DNA of 64,000 nucleotides from assembly GCA_025200525.1 (NCBI GenBank), contig CM045762.1, positions 80,753,893-80,817,892 of the forward strand. Reading direction: 5' to 3'. The notes under the pieces are model-generated. The model had not been told where the DNA came from, searched no databases, and was given only the letters and a program-made list of their open reading frames with translations. Numbering within the stretch: the first letter of the stretch is position 1; each line of letters opens with the position of its first letter. The DNA is from Camellia lanceoleosa. Taxonomy: Eukaryota; Streptophyta; Magnoliopsida; Ericales; Theaceae. This document shows, in pieces, positions 45,767-57,735 of the stretch. The position numbers and the translations under genes are program-made.

Positions 45767-48216
45767 TTCAAGGGTTCAGAATTTTTGGAAGACAAAAATT
45801 TACTCTCTCTCTAGAATTCCCTTTCTCTCTCTATATATTGTGCTTAGAAGTGTATTTTCTTTGCATTTTTGTACACAATCCCCTTAGCCAAACATCCTAC
45901 CTTGAAGCTGAGGTTTCTTGAGGTTTGTTTGGAGCTTAAAAAAGTTGGTTTTGGCTCAAAAATGGTGTTGTTGTTGCTGTGCTTCAAAGGTAATGCCATA
46001 ATCCCTCTTAAAGCTTTATTTTGATCATTAGTTTGGCCTTCTTTGCATGCTATTTTAGGCCCAGCTTTCAGCTACAAAAACCTTTGTTTTTTAAGTGTTA
46101 AAAATGGTAGTTTAAAATGTTTTTGGAGTTAGGGGTGTTTCACCCTCTTTGGTGACTTATTTGCTAAGCTTCTTGCCTTCGTTTAAAGCCTTTGAGATCA
46201 CCTTGTTTTGGCCTTTTAACCATTGAATTCTAGAGGAATTTCAGTGGTAGAAAACTTGTTTTGAGGTCCCACATAGGAGGAGGTAGTCCCTCATCCTCTT
46301 GTCTTGATAGCATGTGTTGTTGGCCTATCAAATGAACATGTTTTTCTACCCTTTTGGGGCTCCATCTTAACATGTTTTTGGTCTTATTTTAGCATCTTAT
46401 AACTCTATTTATGGCTGGTTTTGTCACCTCTTGCATGCTTTATATACTTGTAGTATAATCCTACTTGTTATCCTAACATGCTTCATGTCTTGGCCTATTA
46501 TTCTAGCATGTTTTGGCTCCACTCCAGTATGTTTTTGGCCATTATTTAACATGCTTTAACTCTGATTTTGGTTGGTTGAGTCACCTCTTGCTTGGTTTTT
46601 ATACTTGTAGTGCAATCTCACTCATTAGCCTTACATGCTTAGTGTTTTGGCCTTTTGTTCTAGCTTGTTTTAGCTCTGTTTCAACATGCTTTTGGCCTTG
46701 ATTTAGCATGCTTAAACTCTGTTTCAAGTGGTCTTGGTCATGTATGGCTTGCCTTGTGGGGCTATAGTGTAATTGGCTTTGCTAGTCTTGAGTTTTGAGA
46801 TCCCTAGCATGCCTTATTTGTGATCTTTGTGTGATATGGCATCATTTGGTATATAATTTTAGAGCTTGATTCTTTGCCATGCTTCCACTTGAATCACTCT
46901 TTAAGTGCTTTTTGAGAGTTGAGCTTGGTACCTTGTTTGTGAGCCATCAAATGAGCATGCTTTCTTGCTTCTTGAGTCTAAGTTTCAACATGATTAGGCC
47001 ACTGTTTTGGCATGTTTAACCTCTGTCCGGGGGTTGGTTTGGTTATTTAGGCTTAGTATTGCATGCCTATAGTGTTATGCTCTTTCCTTGCTTCAATGCT
47101 TTCGACTCCGAGCAAGTCTTGCATGCATCATTTTCATGCCTTGATGTCATTTAGCATCGTATTTCAGTGCTGGAATATGTGCCATTGCATTCCATCTTTC
47201 ATTGTTATATCACTCTCGAAAGTGGTCTTAAGCCCTTTGTTGGTTTGAGCACGAAATTGAGGCATTCATGCCTAATGGTGTTAGCCTTCTCTTGAGGGTT
47301 TCTACTAATCAACGACATGATGCTTCTTTCATGCTCAAGAAGCTTGTGGCTTGGACCCTCTTTCCAATTAGAGGACTTTTCACTTTTGGACTTAACCGAT
47401 TAAAGGACTTATCGGTAATTTAAAATGAGTAAATAAAATGAATCAAAGTAAAAACATACCAAGATAACATGTTTGAGTTGCATTGCATGTGTTTGGATCG
47501 GACGTTAATCCAAACATGAGAAATGAGGGGCGTTTCATACTCAAAGTGATGAAACGTGCCTCATTTCTTGGTCGCCGTCCCCCTTGATTGTGCATGGTAG
47601 GGTGGAGGCCTCTTGAGTCTTGTGTGTTATTTGTGCATTCATTGACTTGTACAAACTTGGCTACTCGGCCATCGTGCATTGTCATGCTCGGTTGGTGGCC
47701 CGAGAGTCGAGCACCACACTCCTTTGAGCTTGAGAAATGATAAGGAGGGTGGTTTTACACACATATCCTGCAAACACCTTGCTTTGCCCCTTTTGCACTC
47801 TGCTTGTAACAAAATTGGAGTGTGCAGAAGCAAGTGGCCGACCGGCCAGAGGAAGTGGCCTACAGTTCTCAGGCTCAGAGGTAGTCAAAAGTTGTTCTGG
47901 TTCTGGTTCTGGAACAGAAACAACCTGGAGATTGGTTCGGTGTTTAGGAATCAGGGCAAATGCAAACAGAGGCAACTGGTGGCAAGGCGACGGATTTTTG
48001 GGAGGAAGCCAATCAAGCATGCATGCATCCCTCGTCCCAAGGCCTTTTAACTGTTTTGCTTAGCTAGTTAATTCGTTGGTTCTGTACTTAAATAGTTAAT
48101 GTGTTTAGCTAGTTATCCAATTGTGTTGTAATTAATTAGCTAGAATAGTTAGTTAATTAGTTGGTTTGTAATAGTTAGCTTAATTAGCGTAGCTAGTTAG
48201 CTCTCTTTCATTCGAA

Positions 48217-48247
48217 CCCTCCATCGACAGGGCAAATGTTGTAATAA
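48217..48247 (+). terminator. LTR poly(A)-site hairpin (weakened) and AATAA
   Basis: CCCT-CCATCGAC-AGGG (48217-48232) keeps four pairs, then TTGTAATAAG. Confidence 0.45.
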
Positions 48248-49386
48248 GTGTGCATGTGTGAGTGAATGTCTTCCAACCCCACGTCTTTCTCCCTTTTACT
48301 TAACCGCTTTCGATGGTTAGTTTAGGGTCATTTTCAATCAGCATACCTTATGCTTTGCATATTTACATTCATTCATCTATATTGCATGCACCGGGCTCAA
48401 CGCATCATACAAACTGCATTGTATTTCAATACACTTACTTGAATACGTGTTTCAAAGTACGTTATCAAGTGCTGCATTCATATGCCATTTTAGATAGCCG
48501 ATCTCATTTAGTTGCATTTTGCATGTGTTGCATTAGGCATCTTAACATAGCTAAGATCATGCATGATTTCTAACTAGTTCTCTGTTTTGGCTCGAAGTAC
48601 ACTGTGAGTGTTTACGCTTTAGCATCCTTCCATGAGTGTAAGTGACTACCATGATAGCATGCTTGCTATGAGGCTATTTGCTTAATTGCTATAACCGCAT
48701 GAATGCTTGTGGATGAAGGCTTCATTACTTGAATTGGAACAATTCATCAAAATGTGAGTTTTAAGCCCATTTGGAGTAGCAAATCATCATGTTTTATGCC
48801 CATCTTATTTGGTGGCAAATCCGCGTTTTAGCCTAGTTGCGAGTAGCATTTTCAAACTATTTTTGGAAAACAAACATGAGATGTTTTGTTCCAAATTGAG
48901 CGATTTAGTCTATACTTGTGTGTTGTGTGCATCACATAGTAATATAGCTAATAATCAAACAAGAACACATGTGTTTATGAAACAACATATCATGTTAGTA
49001 GAGGCCGATCCTTTGATCGGGCGAGCGGGGGTGCTCATTTCATGACCTTCCCCGATTGTATCCAAATTCCCGAGCTGAGGTAACTTTGGTGATGACGGAC
49101 ACGAGGCCTTTGGCATGAGTCAGGGTTTCCTAAATCTCCTAAAACAAAATATTTGGGTGGCGACTCTGAAATCTGGCAAAGCAGTCCATGTTTGGCGCTT
49201 TTTGATTAAAATTGATTTTCGAAAACAATTTGCCGGATTTGGACTCTTTGGTGATTTATCAGTCTTGCATTGCACTTTGTGAGATTAGATTCAGAACCGT
49301 GACAAGAGTCCGAATTGTAGTAGCTAGAACCTAATTCGCGCCCTCTCCAAAAAGGGGGAGCGCGGAGGAAGTTCGGGTGGTCTACA

Positions 49387-50143
49387 TGGCCATTTGGTAT
49401 GCCAAGCTCGAAGACTCTGCGAAGAGAAATTGGAAGGACATGGCCGAGGCCTTTATCGTGCAGTACTCTTACAATACCCAGATCGAGGTCACAACCCATG
49501 ATCTTGAAGCGACCCATCAGGAGCCGAAAGAGGGCTTCTCGTACTTTGTGACTCGGTGGTGGGCTAAGGCCTCTATGATGACTATCAGGCCGTTTGAAAA
49601 GGATCAAATCAGAATGGTGGTCCGTAACTTGCAGGGGAGATTATTATAGAAGATGATAGTCTTGCCTTTGTTTACATTTGCTGAGCTCCATGAAATAGGG
49701 GTTCAAATTGAGGACGCGATGAAGCAGGGGCTGATAGACCATGAGAAGGAATAGCCCAAAAGGCCCTTTACATGCAGCTCCAATGCAGCCACGACTGGTG
49801 GCACCTTTGTACGGCCTTTGGATGTGAACATGGTTACCACCACACCCAAAACTACCATCCCTTTTTCCGGTACATCCAATACAACTTCACAAACCTCAAG
49901 CCATCAAGCCCAAAACCAAAGGGTTTTACCTCGTTCTATATGTCTTTATCCAAAGCCCTAGGGGTCCTAATAAAAAAAGGGCATCTTAAGCCGTTAGAAC
50001 AACGCCCACTATTCGATCCACTCCCTCCGAAACACAGCCCGGCCAAATACTATTCCTTTCATCAGCAGCATGTTCATGATACTGATTAGTGCTGCAGACT
50101 ACGTCATGAGATTCAAGATCTCATTGACAATAAGGTGATAGCA
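49387..50143 (+). pseudogene. Tat-type gag, C-terminal part
   Basis: Directly after the inserted LTR the gag frame resumes: IWYAKLEDSAKRNWKDMAEA, then EAFIVQYSYNTQIEVTTHDL and EGFSYFVTRWWAKAS. The capsid part closes at a stop at 49647-49649, and further stops lie near 49752. A Thr/Ser/Pro-rich part with frameshifts follows (TTTPKTTIPFSGTS) and then LRHEIQDLIDNKVIA, the conserved end before the protease region of Tat elements. The next insertion cuts it at 50144. Confidence 0.82.
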
Positions 50144-52280
50144 TGTCACGACCCAAACCCGGCCCTATGGGTTTAGCATCAGAATCGCCAAGAATCCGAG
50201 ATTACCAAGGCTCGCACAAGAATACGCTAAACAGAGTAGTAACTGAGAAGCCAATACAGTAAATAACTAATGTCCGTTGAGCTGTGAAAATCTATATGCC
50301 AAAAACATTTTTCATGCATTCATACAGTTCAGAACAGTACAGTCTATGCAATCATATACAAACATTCAGTATGGGGACCTAATCCCTCGGTCACAGTACG
50401 GTAAAACAGTAGACAGTCTATACAATAGTACAAAACAGTAAGGAGACTGATGAGGGACACAAAAACACCCCAAGCCATAGCATGGCAACTCGGAACCTCG
50501 CAGTGAGGCACTTAGGCTGGCTTGACAAAACTGGGGACCAACCTACGCTCCTAGCTCCGGTCTGGCTGCTGAGAACCTACATATATATATAAACAGTGAG
50601 CTAAAGCCTAGTGAATAACATAAAGCGTAAAGAGGTTATGAATGAATGTCCTTCAAAGAATGAAATCGATTCATTAAACAAAGATTTCAAGATTTCATCA
50701 ATCACCATATGTGGTACACCCATTAGCCTATAAACAGTGGGTCCAAAAGGACCGAGTCTTATGAACCCATGAGAATGATGGCCATCAATCAATAAACAGT
50801 ATGCTTCCACAAGGGAACCGACAGAGATCTCTGTAACAGTAAACAGTAAGTGCTAAGGATGCCATAGTACAGTTCAGAATACAGGACATACATTCATTCA
50901 GTAAACAATATCAGTTCAATAAACAGTTCAGTTCAGTATTCAAAAGATAACCATTTTGAACATATCTTTACACAATCGTTACTCACAGAGATTGGGCTAA
51001 TAGCAGCTAGAGCGTGTCCCCGAGAGCCAACCCTAAACAGTTAACAAATAGAACACACACTAAGTTTCACAGTCGGAAAGGATGATAATTAAATCCCTAA
51101 ATTTCCTCGGTGTGGTTCTATGTCTAAATCCTCATTAAGATGCCTTAAACTAGGCCTAAGGATGCCTAGGATGGGATGAGGATGCAAAAATATAGTTGGA
51201 AGGCATTTTTCAAAAGTTGCTGAAAACAGGGGTCTCGCTCGAGCGAGCCTTCCTTCGCTCGAGCGAGGTTGCAAAATCAAAGGCTTCGCTCGAGCGAACA
51301 ATCCTTCACTCGAGCGGTCTGATGAAATAGTAAAAGTACTGGATGCTCGATTTTTACGCTCGAGCCACCAATCCTTCGCCGGCGTGGCTCGGAGAAGCGT
51401 TGGTCGCTCGAGCGAAGAAGCCAAATCTGGAATTTCCAGATTTGCCTTCCAAGCTCAAACCAAGCATTCTCAACTCAATTCTCGACCTCTTGGGCCCAAA
51501 TTCTGGAAAATACATCCCAAAACAATGTATAATGAGTTTCAAAAGCCAATTTATGAATTCAAGCCCCAAAGGTGAGTCAATTAAATCCGAAATTCAAACC
51601 CATTTTCAAGAACAATCTCAAAACATGCCATACATGAGGTTTTAACCAAATTCAAGGTTCAAATCTTGCTCTAATGAGCTCAATAGTTGGAAAACAAAAT
51701 GAAAACATGGACTTTAGCTTAAACATGGACATGCATGTACAATTCACCATGAATTCAACTAAAAAATCATCAATTCAACCATGCATGTAACAATGGAGTT
51801 CCAATTCAACATATTTGAACAATTTCATGACTTAACTTCTCTATATCCATGATATATGCAAGATGGAACTCAAAGACAACAAGAAAAAGATGGATTCACT
51901 TACCTAAGTCTCAATTACAAGTCTTGCAAGCTCAATCTAGCAACCTATGTTATGAATCCTTCAATTTCCAAGCAATCCACAAGATGAACAAGATGAATTC
52001 AATTTTTCTTCTTATTTCTTCTCTTTGGTCGGCTAGGCTCTTAATTGTGGCTGAGCAAATGTTTTGGTTAAGTGTATACAAGGCCCTACAAATCACTAAA
52101 CAAAGACACACTAGGTGGCAAGGGTGTAAATAAGTCCAAGTTTGCAATTAACTCATTTTTTTTATCTAATTTAATCATATTTAATCACATGTTGGGTAAA
52201 TATACCATAAAATCAAATAAATTCTACTGATCATGAATCACTAAACGGTTTTCAGTTCGGCCGCCGATAAGGCCTTCAAT
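50144..52280. mobile_element. LTR insertion with a clear left end and unclear right end
   Basis: The left end TGTCACGACCCAAACCC is typical of a gypsy LTR read from its 3' side, so the element is probably in minus orientation. TAGCA stands at 50139-50143 and again at 52281-52285, but the sequence before the right copy ends CCTTCAAT and not CA. Either the terminal bases at that end are lost, or the repeat is chance. The sequence holds CGCTCGAGCG palindromes (51234-51416). No coding domain found. Confidence 0.6.
51234..51416. repeat. CGCTCGAGCG palindrome array
   Basis: Four exact CGCTCGAGCG(A) copies plus CACTCGAGCG and CGCTCGAGCC occur within 183 bases, with CCTTC often before the copy. Confidence 0.92.
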
Positions 52281-52287
52281 TAGCAGT

Positions 52288-53345
52288 TTGATCACATACA
52301 CTCAAACAGATAGTCAATCAATCAAACAGATAGAAATGCAATATAAACTACCAGAAAACACCGACGAAGAACAATTGGCTCAAGAATTGGGCATTGTTTG
52401 TACTGTGCATACAGAACAAGAAGCTGCGCTGGAGCAGTTTGGGCAAGAAATGATTGAAAGTGATCAGAAAGGTGGAATAATTCAACACCCTACAGGGAAT
52501 GTTTCTGCTGAGAGAACACTTAGACTGGAACCAAATAATTTCTTATCAGTTGCTGGATGTATATGGTGGGAAGATGATGATCTACATCTTGCCTACACTG
52601 ACGAGAATTGGGGTGAAGACCTTCCTAACAACACTTGGTACATGGAAAAAGTCGATCACATGACAAGAAATGGCCGATATTTCAAACTACCGCATCTGGA
52701 CCAACCTGAAGCATCCAGGAAGGATAAAGAATTTAAGAAACAGAAAGAAAACCAGTTAGAGGAAGAGGTTGTGCTGAAGTAGTTGAAGAAGATTCAAGCT
52801 GACATATCTATCTGGGGGTTGCTTATGGCTTCACGAGTGCACAAGAAGGCTATACTGACGGCAATGGATAAAGCCAAGTTGTCCATTGACACCACCTCGG
52901 AACAACTGGTGGGATTAGTCTTCTCAGGAGGCGATGCGCCAACTTTGACCTTTTTGGACAAGGAATTACCGACAGAAGGCTCTGTACACAACAAGCCTCT
53001 ATACATATCCGTAAAATGCCGAGAAAAGTGGATACCAGTGGTATTGGTCGACACTAGGTCAACAATCAACATCTGTCCTTGTCGTATGGCTTATACTAAT
53101 GGTTTAAACTAGCCAATTTTGTGCCTACAGCCTAGGTGATCCGGGCGTATGGCAATACAAGCAGAGAGGTGGTGGGACAGTGCAGATTAGAGTACAAGTC
53201 AGCCCAGCTTCGCAAGACATCAAGTTCCATGTCTTGGATGTTCCGGCCACTTTCAACATACTACTCGGGCGCCCCTGGTTGCACCAAGTGAAAGCTGTCT
53301 TTTCCACTCTTCACCAAATGCTGAAGTACCCTATGGAAAAGGGGT
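52288..53345 (+). pseudogene. Tat-type pre-protease region and protease
   Basis: 52288-52782 is open and acidic, ending LEEEVVLK before TAG at 52780. The same frame goes on with KKIQADISIWGLLMASRVHK, DKELPTEGS and the aspartic protease core VVLVDTRSTINICP, where the family has D(T/S)G: the glycine is replaced by Arg. Beyond 53110 the frame shifts several times through AYGNTSREVV, FHVLDVPATFNILLGRPW and STLHQMLKYP. A retroelement protease cuts the polyprotein; this copy lacks the key Gly and is broken. Confidence 0.83.
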
Positions 53346-54299
53346 GGCTATAGCCTTTGGGAATTCATCTATACATCCTTCGCCAGAAGTCACTACACCT
53401 GTGCTAGAGATTGTTCATGGTGAGGAGGATATCTTCCTTTCGGGGTTTACCTTGGCTGAGGCCCGGGTAGTGCAGAATATATTGGCTGTTGACGAGGGCT
53501 TGTATGTTAGTGCCCAATCTGTATACCTCATGAACAAGCTACAGCACATGCCCGGAATGGGATTAGGAAAAAGTGGTCGGAAAGGTGTTACTGCGTTGGC
53601 CGATGTGCCACATAACCCGCATGCTTTTGGTCTTGGCTATACGCCCACCAAAGAGGACTGGGTGAGGAAAGGGAAGGAAATGGCTGGAAGAGCCAAAGCT
53701 AAGCAAACTGGAAAGTGCTATGAGCTTGTACACTGACCAATTCGGGGAACCCTGAATGGCTATTTTGTTTAGGACGGTGAAGACTTCCCATTTTGTGGTT
53801 TCCCCAAACCATGGTTCAATTTTGAGAAGCAGCGGGTTCCCGGCTTTAAGATTTTCTTTGACTTACAACTGCAAGACAGTGATACGGAAGAAAGGGCTGA
53901 GCCAATTACCGCTGAGGCTACGAAGAGCACAAGAAGTGATTCCAACAGCAACGAGCTTCAAATAGGAGCAGCACTGGCATATCTCATTTCGAATCCTCCG
54001 ATCAACTCAGAGAGCTTGGGGGATGACCTGACCGTTTCCATGATCGGGGTCCAACCGGGTGCAAACCCTTCTAGCGGTATCTTGGATGTATCTGACGCAC
54101 CATCCCTCATTTGCCAGCTGGAGGAGGGCTACCTGTCTAGCAGTTCTGAGTCAGGTAGTGAACTAGAATCTGATTCCACAAAGTCTGTGGAGTCAAAATC
54201 AGATTCCGGTTCTTCTGAGTCTGGGTCCGACATTCCTGGGGTTGATAACCTGGATACGGAGGTTTTGTCTAGGTCGTCATTTTCTTTTTCTTTTTAGTC
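53346..54299 (+). pseudogene. Tat-type pol linker with G-patch and acidic Ser-rich tail
   Basis: The open frame 53344-53736 carries LAEARVVQNILAVDEG, then MPGMGLGKSGRKGV, which has the glycine spacing of a G-patch (a nucleic-acid-binding module), and FGLGYTPTKEDW. A frameshift near 53740-53760 leads into the next part, in shifted frames, up to the open 54016-54297 block rich in Ser, Glu and Asp (SESGSELESDSTKSVESKSD). Such a segment sits between protease and RT in Tat-type elements. The G-patch reading is based on GMGLGK and its spacing only. Confidence 0.72.
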
Positions 54300-55480
54300 A
54301 GTTGTAACCAAGGAATTGGATGAGCTGGATCTTTTGAATGAGAATGCCACTGCAGATTCTGAGTATTTCTTTGTGCCTCTTGTTTATTGCATTGATCATG
54401 ATTTTCAAAATTTTGATGAAAACGATGAGGAAAGAATTCCTCTGGTTTTGAAAATTTTGATTAATCGAGAGGAGGAGAGGTTTGTAAACCCCTTTGTTGA
54501 TGAAATTTTTCCAATTAATGTGGGTATTGAGAAGGATCCATGTCTGGTCCAAATCGGGTCCACGTTGTCTTTGGAGGAACGCGAGCACTTAGTCGTTTTA
54601 TTAAAAGATTTCGAAGATGTTTTCGTGTGGTCCTGCTTGGAATCAATCCTGAGATTGTACAACATCGGATCCCTCTTGACCCCGAGGCCCGACCCATCAA
54701 ACAGAAGCTGTGGAGAATATGCTCGGATTGGGCTTTGAAGATTAAGGAAGAGGTCACCAAGTAGATAGACGCAGGGTTCTTCCTAGTATATGAGTATCCA
54801 ACTTGGTTGGCCAACATTGTTCCAGTGCCAAAGAATGACGGCAGAATTCGGGGTGTGTGGATTTTAGGGATCTAAATAGAGCCAGTCCGAAGGACGACTT
54901 TCCCTTACCGTATATTGACGAATTGGTGGACTTTACCGCAAGCCATGCATTGCTCTCCTTCATGGATGGATTTTCCGGATATAACTAGATTCTGATGGCA
55001 CCCGAGGACAAAGAGAAAAATGCTTTCACTACGTCGTGGGGAACCTACTGCCACAGGGTGATGCCGTTTGGGCTAAAGAATGTCGGGGCTACCTATCAAT
55101 GGGTTGCAACCACAATTTTGCATGATATGATCCACAAAGTGGTTGATGTGTACGTGGACGACATGATTGTCAAGTCCAAGGAAAGAGAGGGCCACTACAC
55201 CGCCTTGAAAAAATTCTTTCAACAGATCAGAGAATACCGGTTGAGGTTGAATCCGTAGAAATGTACTTTCAACATAACAATAGGGAAAATATTGGGTTTC
55301 TTAATCACACAGAGGGGCATCGAGGTAGATCCTTCCAAAATCAAGGCCGTCCTAGAAATGCGACCACCAAGGACTGAAAAGGATGTGCGAGGCTTTCTAG
55401 GTAAAATGTAATTCATAAGATGGTTTATTTCTAAAATAACCTTGACTTGTGAACCACTATTTGGTCTCCTGAAGAAAGGA
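54300..55480 (+). pseudogene. Reverse transcriptase of the Tat/Ogre-type element
   Basis: Blocks in order: VQHRIPLDPEARPIKQKL (about 54655-54710, after a frameshift), WALKIKEEVTK, TAG at 54762, IDAGFF and YPTWLANIVPVPKNDGRIR, frameshift near 54860, SFMDGFSGYN, TAG at 54986, LMAPEDKEKNAFTTSWGTY, RVMPFGLKNVGATYQ, and the catalytic box VYVDDMIVKSKE (about 55150-55182), which is intact. TAG at 55256 and later stops follow, then RGIEVDPSKIKAVLEM and VRGFLGKM. Makes DNA from the element RNA in its family. At least four stops and two frameshifts make it inactive. Confidence 0.9.
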
Positions 55481-55488
55481 AAGAAATT

Positions 55489-56500
55489 TTGATGGATGAC
55501 CGATATCAATTCACTTTTGAGCAGATCAAACTGTACCTCCAGAATCCACCTGTGTTGTCGCCGCCAGAGCCGGGGAGGCCCTTGATTTTGTATCTTCCAG
55601 TAACGGACACAACGATAGGATGCTTGCTCAGAAATCTGAGGATAGGATGGAGAAAGCCATCTATTACCTGAGCAAGAAGATGCTGGATTATGAGACATGT
55701 TACACCCCGCTGGGGAAACCTTGCCTAGCCTTGGTATGGGCTACCAGGAAGTTGAGGCACTACCTGTTAGCTCACTCCATTATTCTGGTTTCGAAATTAG
55801 ATCCCATCAAATATCTCTTTGAGAAACCAGCACTTACGGGGTAGGCTAGCTCATTGGTTGCTTCTCCTCTCCAATTTTGATTTGAAGTATGTTACTCACA
55901 AGTCTATCAAGGGAAGAGCAGTAGCAGATCACCTAGTGAAAGGGGATGAAGCGGTAGAATACCTGTTCCCAGATGAAGCTGTTCTGCAAGTCGAGGAAAA
56001 GATTTGGACAATGTACTTTGACGGAGCGTCCAATCAATATGGTTATGGGATAGGTGTGTTGCTGATAGCACCCGACAATTGCCATATACCCCTAACCTTC
56101 AAACTTCAGTTCAAAGTATCCAATAACGAAGCAGAATATGAGGCGTGTATCGCTGGTTTGGAAGCTGCCCTAGAACTAGGAGCAAAAAGCTTGGACGTCA
56201 TTGGGGACTCGAACCTAGTTGTGTCTCAAGCAAAAGGAGACTGGAAGGTTAAAGAACAAAAGATGAAGATCTATCACCAGACCTTGGATATTCTGATTCC
56301 TAGGTTTGAAAACCTGACCTTTACACATCTACTAAGAGAGAACAACAAGTTTGCTAATGCCTTATCAATTCTATCTTCCATGATAGACATCCCACTTGGA
56401 GTCCGGATGCGTTCGATCATTATTGAGCAGAGATATACGCCGGCCTACGAGTCTATCACCGCAATAGATGAAGTGCAAGATCAAAACCCTTGGTTTTATG
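55489..56500 (+). pseudogene. Double RNase H of the Tat/Ogre-type element
   Basis: The first, retroviral-type RNase H is degraded: LQNPPVLSPPEPGRPLILYL, frameshift, KAIYYLSKKMLDYE and CLALVWATRKLRHYLL. The second lies in the open frame 55819-56799 and is of the archaeal type that marks Tat elements: MYFDGASNQYGYGIG with the first Asp, NNEAEYEACIAGLEAALELG, DVIGDSNLVVSQ, and LLRENNKFANAL. In the last box the family has N..ADAL; here Asp is Asn, so a catalytic metal ligand is missing. RNase H removes the RNA strand after copying. Confidence 0.87.
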
Positions 56501-57735
56501 ATATCTGGAACTTCTTGGAAAAGGAGGTTTATCCATCAGGGGCAAATGCCAAAGACAAAAGGGCAATACGATTGATGGCCGTTCAATTTATCATCTGCGG
56601 AGGTAAACTGTACAAGAGGGGTCATCTGGGAATGCACAAGTTGTGTGTTGACACGGAGGAGTCAAAGCACCTAATAAAGGCCATCCACGAAGGAGAGTGC
56701 GGAGCGCACATAAACGAAGGAATGTTGGCCCGGAAGATTCTCATGCAAGGTTACTACTGGTTTACCATAGAGGAGGATTCTATCAGTTTTGTTCGGTGAT
56801 GCCACAGATGCTAGATTCATGCCAATCGCATGAATATTTCGCCGTCGAAGCTGTACAACATGACTTCACCATGGCCTTTCTCAGTCTGGGGAATTGACAT
56901 CATTAGTGCAATCACACCGAAAGGATCAAATGGGCATGAATACATTCTGGTGGCAATTGGTTACTTCACAAAGTGGGTGGAAGCTTAGTCTTATATAATG
57001 TTGAAGGTAGCACATGTGGCTAATTTCATCCGAAATAACATCATTTGCTGCTATGGAGTCCCAAATGAGATCATCTCAGATAATGGCTCCCATTTCAAAA
57101 AAGAAGTGATCGACTTGTTGGAGAAATACAACGTAGCTTTTCACAAGTCATCCACATACCAGCCACAAACCAATGGAGCTATTGAGGCCTCCAACAAGAA
57201 CATCAAGCATATTCTGCAGAAGATTGTTGAGACCTACAGGGACTAGCCAGACAAATTGCCATTTGCAATCTGGGGCAATAGAACTTCAATTCAGACATCT
57301 ACTGGGGCAACTTCTTACTCTCTCATTTATAGGATGGAAGCTGTTTTGCCGATCGAAATAGAAGTTCCGTCGCTACGGGTTATGGCTGAATGTCAGATAG
57401 CAGAGGCAGACTGGCGGCAGAGGAAGTTCGAAGAACTAATGATGTTCGATGAGAGGAGGCTGAAAGCACTGTACCATGTTCAAGGTTATCAACGTAGGAC
57501 TGCTAGGGCTTTCAACAAGAAGGTTAAGTCCCGAAATCTCAAAGAAGGGGATTTGGTGCTGAAAGACAACCGAGCTCCCATTCATGACCCTAGGGGCAAG
57601 TTCAGACCCAATTGGACTAGTCCTTACATCATCAAAACTATTTGGTTGGGTGGAGCTGTTATTCTCATGGACCTGGATGGCCTAGAATTTTCCTAACCGA
57701 TCAACAGAAACAAGTTGAAGAAATATTGCCCCTGA
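56501..57735 (+). pseudogene. Integrase of the Tat/Ogre-type element
   Basis: Zinc-binding HHCC part: HLIKAIHEGECGAH then, after TGA at 56797, CHRC; TAG at 56812. The catalytic core shows the three acidic residues in context: GIDIISAITPKGSNG (near 56890), IISDNGSHF (near 57080) and QPQTNGAIEASNKNIK (near 57175). Stops at about 56986 and 57244. The C-terminal region runs in 57256-57696 with KEGDLVLKDNRAP and GKFRPNWTSPYIIK. It would insert the copy DNA. The TGA fits CGA-to-TGA and the TAGs fit CAG- or TGG-to-TAG. Confidence 0.9.

Larger units (their letters stand above)
45147..49386 (+). mobile_element. Tat/Ogre-type solo LTR that splits gag
   Basis: Starts TGTAGACACCCC and ends CGGGTGGTCTACA, 4240 bp, the longest LTR here. 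Flanks CGGCC (45142-45146) and TGGCC (49387-49391), one mismatch. On joining the outside flanks the gag frame goes on without a gap (GIAA then IWYAKLEDS), which confirms the ends. Features: TATA 45742, weak hairpin 48217, U5 word TGGCGACTCT 49158. Confidence 0.92.

Noticed and set aside
47679..48063. Three overlapping open frames over 100 codons on both strands
   Set aside because: They sit in a non-coding part of the solo LTR 45147-49386 and have no counterpart in the other LTR copies.
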